A DNA stretch of 64,000 bases from Kineosporiaceae bacterium SCSIO 59966 (GTDB lineage: Bacteria > Actinomycetota > Actinomycetes > Actinomycetales > SCSIO-59966): contig CP052876.1 in assembly GCA_020881835.1 (NCBI GenBank), positions 2,914,001-2,978,000 of the forward strand, in the 5' to 3' direction. A program made the translations under genes and the position numbers. Every line of letters starts with the position of its first letter. Positions within the stretch are counted from its first letter, which is position 1. Under the pieces are notes generated by a model. It saw only the letters and a program-made list of their open reading frames with translations. It ran no database searches and was not told the DNA's origin. Positions 7,826 to 16,024 of the stretch are shown in pieces.

Positions 7826-9795
7826 AGGGACTGCCTATCACGCTCCGTGTCGCGCTCGGTGTCGCGCTCGGCGAGACGGGCGAGCATGGCGTTGTACTCC
7901 CCGAGGTCCTGGTCGTGGTCGCGGTCGGCGGCACGGTCGCGGCGCCGGGCCTCGCGCTCGTCGCTGCGGGCCCACTGCACCGCGACGACCATGGCGAGCA
8001 GCAGTGTCGGCAGCTCGCCGATCCCCCACGCGATCGCACCGCCGTCCTGCTGGTCGGCCAGGGCGTCGATCCCCCACCCGGTCGAGGAGAACCAGTCGGC
8101 GGCCAGCAGGGTCTCGCCGGTGACGAGGGCGACGCCGAAGAACGCGTGGAAGCCCATCGTCGCGAACAGCAGCAGGATCCGCAGCGGGTAGCGCGGTCGC
8201 GACGGGCCGGGGTCGACACCGATGAGCGCGTTGGCGAACAGGTACCCGGCGAGCAGGAAGTGGATCATCATCAGCTCGTGCCCCACGTGGGTGGACAGCG
8301 CGAGCCCGAACAGCGGTGAGAAGTAGAAGGCGACGATGCTGCCGGCGAACACGACGGCGGCCACGACGGGGTGAGACACGAACCGGACCCAGCGGGACTC
8401 GACGACGGCCAGCAGCCACTCCCGCGGTCCGCGGGAGCCGTCGCGCCGCCGCGGCAGCGCACGCATGGCGAGGGTGACCGGGGCGCCGACGACGAGCAGC
8501 GGCGGCACGACCATGCTGAGCGCCATGTGCTGGACCATGTGGATGCTGAACAGGGTTCGGCCGTACACGGCGGGGGCTCCGCCGGTGACGTAGAGCAGCG
8601 CGAGCAGTCCGGTGAGCCAGAGCAGGGTGCGGTGCACCGGCCAGCGGTCCCCCCGGGCCCGCAGCCGCCGGACGCCGACCAGGTAGGCGACGGCGAGGGC
8701 GCCGGCGACCGTGACCCACAGGATGTCCGGGTTCCACTCGGTCAGCCAGTGCTGCGCGGTCAGCGGCGGGGGCAGCGGCGCGCCGGTGAGCAGCTCGGCC
8801 GGGGTGGGGTCGGTGGGCGGCGCCTGCGGCACCGGCGGCGCCGTCCGGGACAGCGCGACGCCGAGCCCGGCGGCGGCGGCCATGAGGACCACCTCGCCGG
8901 TGACGAGCCGCCAGAACGCTGACCGCGGCCCCGGCTGGTCGAGGCGTCCGAGCAGGGCGCGCCGGTGCCACCAGCCGGCGGCGCCGAGGGCGACCGTGGC
9001 GACCACCTTGGTGGCCAGCAGCAGCCCGTACGGGGTGGCCAGGTCGGCGAGGCCGTCGAGACGCAGCGAGCCGTTGGCGAGCCCGGAGACCGCGACGACG
9101 ACGAACGCCCACCCGGCGACGGTCGAGTAGCGGCGGGCCGCCGCGGGCAGGTCGCGGCCGAGCGAGCCGGCGAGGGCCGCGAGGACGCCGAGCCCACCGG
9201 CCCAGGCCGACACGCCGAGCAGGTGCAGCCACCAGCCGCTGACCGCCGTCTCGTGGTCAGCGGCCCCTGCGGCGTGGCCGGTGAGGGCGATCGGCACGAG
9301 CGCGACCGCGACGCCGGCGAGCAGCCACGCCGAGCCGACCGGGCCGGAGACCGCCATCGCGGCGGTGGCGATGACCGCCGCCAGCACCGTGGCGAGCAGC
9401 AGCATCCGGCCGAGGTCGATCTCGGTGAGGTAGAAGCCGAGCTCGGAGCCGAACCCGGCGCCGCCGAGCGGCCGGCCCGCGACGTCGGCGTAGCCGAGGA
9501 CGAGCGCCGCGACCGAGGCCAGCGTCCACGTCACCGCCGCGGCCCGGCCGACGGTGAGCGCCCGCGGCACTGCCGGGGAACGGGGCGGCAGGACGGCGGC
9601 CACGAGCAGGAACGCCCCGACGGTGGCGGCGAGCGCGAGGTCGGCGACGCCGCGGGCGGCGGGCAGCCCCCAACGGACGGCGGCGCCCGGGTCGGCGAGC
9701 AGCTGCTCGGCGGTGGCCCCGGTGAGGGCCATCGCGACGAACGCGGTGACGAGCAGGGCCGGCAGGGCGAGCAGGGGCCCCCGCAGACTGGTCAC
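7822..9795 (-). CDS. CopD-CtaG fusion: copper resistance / cytochrome oxidase assembly membrane protein
   Basis: A 657-residue polytopic membrane protein. The N-terminal half (about residues 1-320) looks like CopD, an inner-membrane copper import/handling protein. The C-terminal half matches the caa3-type CtaG assembly factor, with HMVQHMALSMVVPPLL and MMIHFLLAGYLFANALIG histidine-rich helices. Fusions of this kind are typical of actinobacteria and are thought to deliver copper to the membrane. The C-terminal tail is charged and contains the short repeat ERDTERDTERDR. The GTG start overlaps the copC stop by 4 bases, and the stop overlaps the peptidase start. Confidence 0.9.
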   Translation of the reverse strand: MTSLRGPLLALPALLVTAFVAMALTGATAEQLLADPGAAVRWGLPAARGVADLALAATVGAFLLVAAVLPPRSPAVPRALTVGRAAAVTWTLASVAALVLGYADVAGRPLGGAGFGSELGFYLTEIDLGRMLLLATVLAAVIATAAMAVSGPVGSAWLLAGVAVALVPIALTGHAAGAADHETAVSGWWLHLLGVSAWAGGLGVLAALAGSLGRDLPAAARRYSTVAGWAFVVVAVSGLANGSLRLDGLADLATPYGLLLATKVVATVALGAAGWWHRRALLGRLDQPGPRSAFWRLVTGEVVLMAAAAGLGVALSRTAPPVPQAPPTDPTPAELLTGAPLPPPLTAQHWLTEWNPDILWVTVAGALAVAYLVGVRRLRARGDRWPVHRTLLWLTGLLALLYVTGGAPAVYGRTLFSIHMVQHMALSMVVPPLLVVGAPVTLAMRALPRRRDGSRGPREWLLAVVESRWVRFVSHPVVAAVVFAGSIVAFYFSPLFGLALSTHVGHELMMIHFLLAGYLFANALIGVDPGPSRPRYPLRILLLFATMGFHAFFGVALVTGETLLAADWFSSTGWGIDALADQQDGGAIAWGIGELPTLLLAMVVAVQWARSDEREARRRDRAADRDHDQDLGEYNAMLARLAERDTERDTERDRQSL

Positions 9796-10310
9796 GTGGG
9801 CCCCCCAGGCTCCTCGGCGCGCTCACGGGAGGTGCGCCAGCCCCGCAGGGTCAGCAGCAGCACCGCGACCAGCCCGGCGACGACGGCGACGGCCGCGAGC
9901 GTCCACGGCGCCGTCCCACCGGCCTGTGCCGTCGCGCCGTCCGCGGCGACGGTGAACCCCACCGAGCCACTCACCTCGCCCTCCCCGGCGTCCGCGCCAG
10001 CAGCGACCACCGTGTAGGAGACGACGTAGTCCCCCTCGGCGGAGGTGGGCACCTCGACGACGAGCCGCGGCCCGTCGACCCTTGCCACGGCGTCCCGGTC
10101 GTCCTGGCCGGGCGGGGTGAGGGACGCCGAGGACCGGGCGGGGTCCAGGTCGGCGTCGAACGTCAGGGTCACCGCGCCCGGCGCATGGTCGAGGGTGGCG
10201 CCGTTTGCCGGCTCCACCTCGACCACCGTGGTGGAGGCAGCGGCCGCCGACGGCGTCAGCAGCAGGACGACGAGCGCGGCGGCTGCCGTGAGGACGGCGC
10301 GGTTCGGCAC
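9792..10310 (-). CDS. CopC-like secreted protein with C-terminal membrane anchor, copper ligands missing
   Basis: A 172-residue protein with a signal peptide (residues about 1-24, ending SAAAAS), a CopC/YobA beta-sandwich (VEPANGATLDHAPGAVTLTF) and a C-terminal transmembrane helix near residues 135-157. CopC normally binds copper with the first His of the mature protein and an Asp-x-His in a DGHPV-type loop. Here the mature start is STTVVEVEP and the loop reads AAGADAGEGEVSGS, so both ligand groups appear absent. GTG at 10310 gives a clean signal peptide; longer starts would run into the upstream hydrolase gene. It overlaps copD-ctaG by 4 bases. Confidence 0.82.
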   Translation of the reverse strand: MPNRAVLTAAAALVVLLLTPSAAAASTTVVEVEPANGATLDHAPGAVTLTFDADLDPARSSASLTPPGQDDRDAVARVDGPRLVVEVPTSAEGDYVVSYTVVAAGADAGEGEVSGSVGFTVAADGATAQAGGTAPWTLAAVAVVAGLVAVLLLTLRGWRTSRERAEEPGGPT

Positions 10311-10314
10311 CTGC

Positions 10315-11118
10315 TCAGCGTAGGCGGCGGTCCTCGAGCACCGGGAAGGACCGGCGGGCCCGGGCGACGTCGGTGAGGTCGACGTCGACGTCGAGGACCT
10401 CCTCGGCGTCTCCGGCCTCGGCGAGCACCTCACCGCGGGGTCCGATGACGGCGCTGGCGCCACCCATCGGGGTGCCGGCGTGGGTGCCGGCGGTGTTGGC
10501 GGCGACGACGACGCACTGGTTCTCGATCGCCCGGGCCCGGGCCAGCACGGACCAGTGGCCGACCCGGGCGGCCGGCCACGCCGCGGGGACGGCGAGCACG
10601 GTGGCGCCGGCGTCGAGCAGCGCCCGGTACAGCTCGGGGAAGCGCAGGTCGTAGCAGGTGCTCAGGCCCAGGACGGCGTCCGGGCCGTGGCCGGGCAGCG
10701 GCACCGTCACGACGTCCTGGCCGGCCTCGAGCAGGTGCGGCTCGCCGGCCCCGAAGCCGAACCGGTGGATCTTGCGGTAGACGGCCAGCCGGCTGCCGTC
10801 CGGGCCGAGCAGCACCGAGGTGTTCCAGCGGCCGCGGCCCTCGGGGCCGGGTTCGTCGGCCTGCTCGATGATCGAGCCGGCGTGGACGACGGCGCCGATC
10901 TCCCGCGCCGCGTCCGCGACCGCGGTGACCGTCGGCCCGTCGAGGGGCTCGGCGCGCTCCGGCCACTCCCGGTAGGAGAACCCGCCGGGCGCCCACAGCT
11001 CGGGCAGCACGACGAGGTCGGCGCCGCGCTGCTGGCGGACCAGGTCAGCGACCCGCGCGCGGCGCTCGTCGACCGGCTCGTCGTCGGTGTAGGCCAGCTG
11101 GATCACGCGGATGCGCAT
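10315..11118 (-). CDS. carbon-nitrogen hydrolase (nitrilase superfamily, omega-amidase-like)
   Basis: A 267-residue member of the nitrilase superfamily, acting on a small C-N substrate in the cytoplasm. The Glu-Lys-Cys triad is visible: Glu in VVLPELWAPGG, Lys in AVYRKIHRFGFG, and Cys in STCYDLRFPEL. The CYDLRFPEL signature fits the Nit2/omega-amidase branch, which deaminates 2-oxoglutaramate and similar amides. Substrate is inferred only. ATG at 11118 is favoured because a TAGCCT -10 box sits 7 bases upstream, fitting a leaderless transcript. It is first in the run copC, copD-ctaG and S9 peptidase. Confidence 0.88.
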   Translation of the reverse strand: MRIRVIQLAYTDDEPVDERRARVADLVRQQRGADLVVLPELWAPGGFSYREWPERAEPLDGPTVTAVADAAREIGAVVHAGSIIEQADEPGPEGRGRWNTSVLLGPDGSRLAVYRKIHRFGFGAGEPHLLEAGQDVVTVPLPGHGPDAVLGLSTCYDLRFPELYRALLDAGATVLAVPAAWPAARVGHWSVLARARAIENQCVVVAANTAGTHAGTPMGGASAVIGPRGEVLAEAGDAEEVLDVDVDLTDVARARRSFPVLEDRRLR

Positions 11119-11125
11119 GGCCTCG

Positions 11126-11131
11126 AGGCTA
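11126..11131 (-). promoter_or_regulatory. -10 box (TAGCCT) for the nitrilase-like gene, leaderless
   Basis: TAGCCT on the minus strand ends 7 bases before the ATG at 11118. At this spacing transcription would begin at or next to the start codon. Confidence 0.5.
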
Positions 11132-11170
11132 CGACGTCGCGGCACGGCACCGTGAACGTCGCCGGCGCAC

Positions 11171-11176
11171 TATCGT
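11171..11176 (+). promoter_or_regulatory. -10 box (TATCGT) for the maleylpyruvate isomerase-like gene, leaderless
   Basis: TATCGT lies 7 bases before the GTG at 11184. It is back to back with the -10 box of the divergent nitrilase-like gene, and no Shine-Dalgarno sequence is seen. Confidence 0.55.
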
Positions 11177-11183
11177 CCCCAGC

Positions 11184-12002
11184 GTGAGCGAGTACGACGA
11201 CGTGGTCGCCGCCTGGGCCCAGGCCACGCAAGCACTGGTGGACCTCGGCCGCCGGTGCTCCGACGACGACTTCGCGCAAGCCACCGAGTGCCCCGGCTGG
11301 ACCGTGAAGGACCAGCTGAGTCACGTCGTCGGCGTGGAGCGCTGGATGCAGGGGGAGCCCGAGCCGCACCACGAGGTGCCCGACCTGCCGCACGTGCACG
11401 GCGAGCTCGGACGGCGCGTGGAGGTGGCGGTGGACCTGCGCCGCGGCGTCCCGGGCCCCCAGGTGGTCGACGAGCTGGAGACCGTGCGCGCCGCGCGACT
11501 CGAGGCGCTGCACCGTCCGGACGTCGACCCGCGTGCCCCCACCGTCAGCCCGCTCGGCAGCACCATGGCGCTCGTCGACGTGCTGCGGATGCGGACCTTC
11601 GACGTGTGGACCCACGAGCAGGACGTCCGGCGGGCGCTCGACCGGCCCGGCGACCTCGACTCCGCGGCGGCCTCGGTCGCGGTGGAGTGGATCCGTCGCG
11701 GGCTGCCACGGGTCGTCGCGCGCGGTGCCCGGGTCGACCCGGGCCACGTGGTCGTCCTCGACGTCCAGGGTGCCGGCGGGTTCCGGGACGCCGTCACCGT
11801 CGCGGCGGGGGACGACGGCCGCCCGGCCGGAGTCGTGCTGGCGCAGGAGCCGCCGGCACCGGACGCGGTGCTGACCCTGACGACCGAGGCGTTCATGCGG
11901 CGCAGCTGCGGGCGGTGGCCCGCCGACGGCACGCCCGTCGATGTCGACGGTGACACCGCGCTCGCCAACCGGGTGCTCGAGGCGATGGCCGTGACCCCGT
12001 AA
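11184..12002 (+). CDS. maleylpyruvate isomerase family mycothiol-dependent protein
   Basis: A 272-residue protein of the actinobacterial family with an N-terminal DinB-like metal-binding four-helix bundle. Its opening segments ATECPGWTVKDQLSHVVGVE and MRTFDVWTHEQDVRRAL are family signatures. The His residues in LSHVVG and WTHEQD are the expected metal ligands. These enzymes use mycothiol as a thiol cofactor, but the substrate of this branch is usually unknown; true maleylpyruvate isomerase activity should not be assumed. GTG at 11184 follows a leaderless -10 box. A repeat block follows the gene. Confidence 0.85.
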   Translation: MSEYDDVVAAWAQATQALVDLGRRCSDDDFAQATECPGWTVKDQLSHVVGVERWMQGEPEPHHEVPDLPHVHGELGRRVEVAVDLRRGVPGPQVVDELETVRAARLEALHRPDVDPRAPTVSPLGSTMALVDVLRMRTFDVWTHEQDVRRALDRPGDLDSAAASVAVEWIRRGLPRVVARGARVDPGHVVVLDVQGAGGFRDAVTVAAGDDGRPAGVVLAQEPPAPDAVLTLTTEAFMRRSCGRWPADGTPVDVDGDTALANRVLEAMAVTP

Positions 12003-12038
12003 CCCTCCCGGGGCTGCGACGTGGCGCCTCCCGCGTCG

Positions 12039-12183
12039 CGCCCACAGAATGCTGGATTTGGCCCGACGCGGCCGGCGTGTCGCGCCACCAACCCAGCATT
12101 CTGTGGGCGGGCGATGGGGCCTGGGGTGGCGGGACTGCATGATCACGAGTGGGTCGTGCGGGGTGGCGGGATTGCATGATCAC
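12039..12183. repeat. composite repeat element: hairpin B plus two inverted A copies
   Basis: This is the clearest full copy of the composite element. Hairpin B has perfect 17-base arms at 12039-12055 and 12093-12109, and its right half contains GGCGTGTCGCGCC. Two inverted A modules follow at 12124-12146 and 12161-12183, exactly 37 bases apart. It separates the convergent ends of the maleylpyruvate isomerase-like gene and the E2 gene, where the B hairpin could act as a terminator. Confidence 0.88.
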
Positions 12184-12211
12184 CAACAGGGGCACAAGGT
12201 GAGCCCGGGGG

Positions 12212-13657
12212 TCAGCCCCAGACGAGGGCCTGGGCGGGGTCCTCCAGGACGGCGGCCGTGTCGGCGAGCACCCGGGAGCCCAGGTCGCCGTCCACGAGCC
12301 GGTGGTCGAAGGACAGCCCGAGCTGGGTCACCCACCGCGGCCGGACCTTGCCCTTGTGCACCCACGGCATCTGCCGGACCTGCCCGAAGCACAGGATCGC
12401 GGCCTCCCCGGCGTTGAGGATCGGCGTCCCGGTGTCGACGCCGAACACCCCGACGTTCGTGATGGAGATCGTCCCGTCGGCCATCTCGGCCGGCTGGGTG
12501 AGGCCCTCCCGGGCGCGCCGGGTCAGCTCGCCGAGCGCCTCGGCCAGCTCGCGCAGCGACATCCGGTCGGCGTCCTTGACGTTCGGGACGACGAGGCCGC
12601 GGGGGGTGGAGGCGGCGATGCCGAGGTTGACGTAGTGCTTCAGGACGATCTCCTGGGCGTCCTCGTCCCAGGAGGCGTTGATGTCCGGGTTGCGGCGGAC
12701 GGCGATGAGCATCGCCTTGGCGACGACGAGCAGGGGGGACACCCGCACCCCGTCGAACTCGCGGTCGGCGCGCAGCCGGTCGACGAGCTTCATCGTCCGG
12801 GTGACGTCGACCTGGACGAACTCGGTGACGTGCGGGGCGGTGAACGCGCTGCGGGTGACGGCCTGGGCTGTCATCCGCCGCACGCCCTTGACCGGGATCC
12901 GGGTCTCCCGGCGTCCCCCGGCGGCCGGGGTACCGCCGGACGACGCCGGCGCGCCGCCGTCGGCGGCGGCCAGCACGTCGTCCCGAGTCACGATCCCGCC
13001 CGGGCCGGTGGGCCGGACGGCAGACAAGTCGATCCCGAGGTCCTTGGCGAGCTTGCGGACCGGGGGCTTGGCCAGCACCCGGGGGCCCCCGGACGGCGCC
13101 GGCTCGACCTGCTCGGCGGCGACCTGCTCGGAGAAGGGTGCTTCGCCGTCCGCCGGCCCAGTCGGCGCAGCGGGCGCAGTCGGCGCGGCAGGGACGGCCG
13201 CGACGTTGCGCGGGCGGCGCTTCGCCTCCGTCGTGCGCGGGCCGTAGCCGACGAGCACCGACTGCCGCCCCCCGGACACCGGCCCCCCGACCATGCCCGG
13301 CTCGACGGCCCCCTCGGCCGGCGGGGTCTCCACCTGGGACGGGGACGACGGGACGGTCTCGGCGGCCGCGGCCGGCATCCCGGCGGGGCTGTCGGCGGAC
13401 GGGGCGCCGTCCGGGTCGACGTCGATCGCGATGATCGGCGTCCCGACCTCGACCGTCTGCCCCTCCTCGACGAGCAGGTCGGTGACCACTCCGGCGTACG
13501 GCGAGGGCAGCTCGACGAGGGACTTGGCGGTCTCGATCTCCACGACGGGGTGGTTGACCTTGATCGTGTCGCCGGGCCGGACGCGCCAGGAGACGATCTC
13601 GGCCTCGGTCAGGCCCTCCCCGACGTCGGGGAGGCGGAACTGCTTGATGTCGGGCAC
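12212..13657 (-). CDS. 2-oxo acid dehydrogenase E2 (dihydrolipoamide acyltransferase)
   Basis: A 481-residue E2 core of a pyruvate or branched-chain 2-oxo acid dehydrogenase complex, transferring the acyl group from lipoyl-lysine to CoA. Domain order: one lipoyl domain (residues 1-75, lipoylated Lys in EIETAKSLVEL), an Ala/Pro linker, a peripheral subunit-binding domain (KPPVRKLAKDLGIDLSAV), a second linker, then the catalytic domain ending in FDHRLVDGD with the catalytic His. A single lipoyl domain fits the branched-chain type (BkdC) better than PDH. The GTG start has a GAGGGGGG site and lies 13 bases after E1beta. No E3 gene is adjacent. Confidence 0.9.
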   Translation of the reverse strand: MPDIKQFRLPDVGEGLTEAEIVSWRVRPGDTIKVNHPVVEIETAKSLVELPSPYAGVVTDLLVEEGQTVEVGTPIIAIDVDPDGAPSADSPAGMPAAAAETVPSSPSQVETPPAEGAVEPGMVGGPVSGGRQSVLVGYGPRTTEAKRRPRNVAAVPAAPTAPAAPTGPADGEAPFSEQVAAEQVEPAPSGGPRVLAKPPVRKLAKDLGIDLSAVRPTGPGGIVTRDDVLAAADGGAPASSGGTPAAGGRRETRIPVKGVRRMTAQAVTRSAFTAPHVTEFVQVDVTRTMKLVDRLRADREFDGVRVSPLLVVAKAMLIAVRRNPDINASWDEDAQEIVLKHYVNLGIAASTPRGLVVPNVKDADRMSLRELAEALGELTRRAREGLTQPAEMADGTISITNVGVFGVDTGTPILNAGEAAILCFGQVRQMPWVHKGKVRPRWVTQLGLSFDHRLVDGDLGSRVLADTAAVLEDPAQALVWG

Positions 13658-13670
13658 GGTCCCCCCTCTC

Positions 13671-14651
13671 TCAGAACGCCAGCGAGCGGTCGACGGCGTC
13701 GAGCACCCGGTCCAGGTCGGGCAGGTACTCCTCCTCGACCCGGCTGGGCGGGTACGGGATGTGGAACCCGCCGACGCGCAGCACCGGGGCCTCCAGGGAG
13801 TAGAAGCAGCGCTCGGTGACCCGGGCGGCGAGCTCGGCGCCGAGACCGAGGAACACCGGGGCCTCGTGCACGGTGACCAGCCGGCCGGTGCGCCGGACCG
13901 ACTCCTCGACCGCGTCGACGTCCAGGGGGGACAGCGAGCGCAGGTCGATGACCTCGACGTCCTTGCCCTCCTGCGCGGCGGCCTCCGCGGCCTGCAGCGC
14001 GGTCTTCACCATCGGCCCGTAAGCGGCGACGGTGACCTGTGACCCCGGCCGGACGACGCGCGCCCGGTGCAGGGGGGCCCGGTCGGAGCCGCCGTCGACG
14101 TCGACGTCGCCCTTGTCCCAGTACCGCCGCTTGGGCTCGAAGAACATCACCGGGTCGTCGCTGGCGATGGCGTCCTGGATCATCCAGTACGCGTCGGCGG
14201 GGGTGGAGCACGTCACGACCCGCAGGCCCGCGGTGTGCGCGAAGTACGCCTCGGGCGACTCGCTGTGGTGCTCGACGGCGCCGATGCCGCCGCCGTAGGG
14301 CACCCGGATGACGACGGGCAGCCGCACCGAGCCGGCCGAGCGGTACCCCATCTTCGCGAGCTGGGAGACGATCTGGTCGTAGGCCGGGTAGATGAAGCCG
14401 TCGAACTGGATCTCGGCGACGGGGCGGAATCCGCGCAGCGCCAGGCCGATCGCCGTCCCGACGATGCCGGACTCGGCGAGCGGGGTGTCGATGACCCGGT
14501 CCTCCCCGAAGTCCTTCTGCAGGCCGTCGGTGACCCGGAAGACGCCGCCGAGCTTGCCGACGTCCTCACCCATGACGAGCACCTTCGGGTCGTCCTCCAT
14601 CGCCCGGCGCAGTCCGCTGTTGACGGCCTTGGCGATCGTCATCTGGGTCAC
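13671..14651 (-). CDS. 2-oxo acid dehydrogenase E1 component, beta subunit
   Basis: A 326-residue transketolase-like beta subunit. With E1alpha it forms the thiamine-diphosphate decarboxylase of the complex. Segments EDVGKLGGVFRVTDGL, DTPLAESGIVGTAIG and RVPYGGGIGAVEHHSES are standard for PdhB/BkdB. The C-terminal transketolase domain ends at the PSRVEEEYLPD region. The GTG start overlaps the E1alpha stop by 4 bases, so the subunits are translationally coupled, as expected for equal amounts. Pyruvate versus branched-chain oxo acid cannot be decided from this chain alone. Confidence 0.9.
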   Translation of the reverse strand: MTQMTIAKAVNSGLRRAMEDDPKVLVMGEDVGKLGGVFRVTDGLQKDFGEDRVIDTPLAESGIVGTAIGLALRGFRPVAEIQFDGFIYPAYDQIVSQLAKMGYRSAGSVRLPVVIRVPYGGGIGAVEHHSESPEAYFAHTAGLRVVTCSTPADAYWMIQDAIASDDPVMFFEPKRRYWDKGDVDVDGGSDRAPLHRARVVRPGSQVTVAAYGPMVKTALQAAEAAAQEGKDVEVIDLRSLSPLDVDAVEESVRRTGRLVTVHEAPVFLGLGAELAARVTERCFYSLEAPVLRVGGFHIPYPPSRVEEEYLPDLDRVLDAVDRSLAF

Positions 14652-15799
14652 CGGGCCACCTCCTCACCGGCCGCGAACGAGGCGTGGTAGCCGCGGAACC
14701 ACTCCCGCTCCTCCTCGAGCAGGGGGTGGGGGTCGGCGTAGACGTGGTCGAACATCGACTCGGGCTCCGGGTCGGGCAGCGCCAGGCAGCCGCTGCGCAC
14801 GTGGGTGGCGATCTCGTCGCTCTCGGCGTCGACGGCGTCGAAGAACTCCGCGTCGGCGTGCCCGCCGCGGGACAGGTACGCCTTGAGCCGGGCGATCGGG
14901 TCCTTGAGCTTCCACTCCTCGACCTCGGCGGCGATCCGGTAGCGGGTCGGGTCGTCGGACGTCGTGTGGGCACCCATCCGGTAGGTGAACGCCTCGATGA
15001 ACATCGGCCCGTCGCCGGAGCGGGCGCGGTCGAGCGCGGCCTTCGTCACCGCGTAGACGGCGAGCACGTCGTTGCCGTCGACCCGGACGCCGGGGAAGCC
15101 GAAGCCGCTGGCGCGCTGGTACAGCGGCACCCGGGTCTGGCGCTCGTTCGGCTCGGAGATCGCCCACTGGTTGTTCTGGCAGAAGAACACCACGGGCGCG
15201 TTGGTCACGGCGGCGAAGACGAACGCCTCGTTGACGTCGCCCTGGGAGGTCGCGCCGTCCCCGAAGTAGGCGATGACCGCGGTGTCGCGGTCCGGGTCGC
15301 CGGTGCCCACCGCGCCGTCGCGCTGGACCCCCATGGCGTAGCCGGTCGCGTGCAGGGTCTGCGCGCCGATGACGATCGTGTAGAGCTGGAAGTGGTTCTG
15401 GTGGGGGTCCCAGCCGCCGAGGTTCACCCCCCGGTACAGCCCGAGCAGGGTCACCGGGTCCACCCCGCGGCACCAGGCGACGCCGTGCTCGCGGTAGGTC
15501 GGGAACACGTAGTCCTGGGGGCGGGTCGCCCGGCCCGAGCCGATCTGGGCGGCCTCCTGGCCGAGAAGACTGGCCCACAGCCCGAGCTCACCCTGCCGCT
15601 GCAGCGCCGTCGCCTCGGCGTCCACCCGTCGGACCAGGACGAGGTCGCGGTAGAAACCGCGCAGGTCCTCGGGGCCGAGGTGGGCGGCGTAGTCGGAGTA
15701 CTCCGGGTGCTCGACCCTCTCGCCCTCGGGAGTGAGGAGCTGCACGAGCTCCGGTCCGTCGTGGCGGACCGTCCTCGTGCCGACGACGCTGTCGGTCAC
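14648..15799 (-). CDS. 2-oxo acid dehydrogenase E1 component, alpha subunit
   Basis: A 383-residue thiamine-diphosphate-binding alpha subunit. The ThDP motif runs from GDGATSQGDVNEAF to FFCQNNQWAIS. The segment YRMGAHTTSDDPTRYR is the phosphorylation-loop region of the family. Together with the next two genes it forms an E1alpha-E1beta-E2 operon, the arrangement of mycobacterial bkdABC. This places it most likely in branched-chain amino acid catabolism and supply of branched acyl-CoA primers. GTG at 15799 has GGAGA 6 bases upstream. The 225-base upstream gap contains a hairpin that probably ends the preceding gene. Confidence 0.9.
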   Translation of the reverse strand: MTDSVVGTRTVRHDGPELVQLLTPEGERVEHPEYSDYAAHLGPEDLRGFYRDLVLVRRVDAEATALQRQGELGLWASLLGQEAAQIGSGRATRPQDYVFPTYREHGVAWCRGVDPVTLLGLYRGVNLGGWDPHQNHFQLYTIVIGAQTLHATGYAMGVQRDGAVGTGDPDRDTAVIAYFGDGATSQGDVNEAFVFAAVTNAPVVFFCQNNQWAISEPNERQTRVPLYQRASGFGFPGVRVDGNDVLAVYAVTKAALDRARSGDGPMFIEAFTYRMGAHTTSDDPTRYRIAAEVEEWKLKDPIARLKAYLSRGGHADAEFFDAVDAESDEIATHVRSGCLALPDPEPESMFDHVYADPHPLLEEEREWFRGYHASFAAGEEVAR

Positions 15800-15892
15800 G
15801 TGCTCTCCTTCGTCGGTGCCGGCCCCGGGGATCGCCCACCGGCCGGCGCTGCCGGTCGCCCCGTACCTGCGCCGGGTAGGCCGGACCGGGGC

Positions 15893-15915
15893 GTGGCGCC
15901 GCTCACAGGCGCCAC
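15893..15915 (-). terminator. hairpin after the low-complexity membrane protein gene
   Basis: Perfect 8-base stem (GTGGCGCC/GGCGCCAC) with a 7-base loop. It lies about 110 bases downstream of the stop at 16025 and upstream of the E1alpha start. Confidence 0.5.
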
Positions 15916-16024
15916 ACCCACCGTATCGGCCGGGAGGGGACGACGGAACGCCGGTGCGCCGTCACCCACCGGGACGGCGCCGGGCCGGGCGAGCGTGCAC
16001 CGGTGGCGACGGCCTGGCCCGGCG

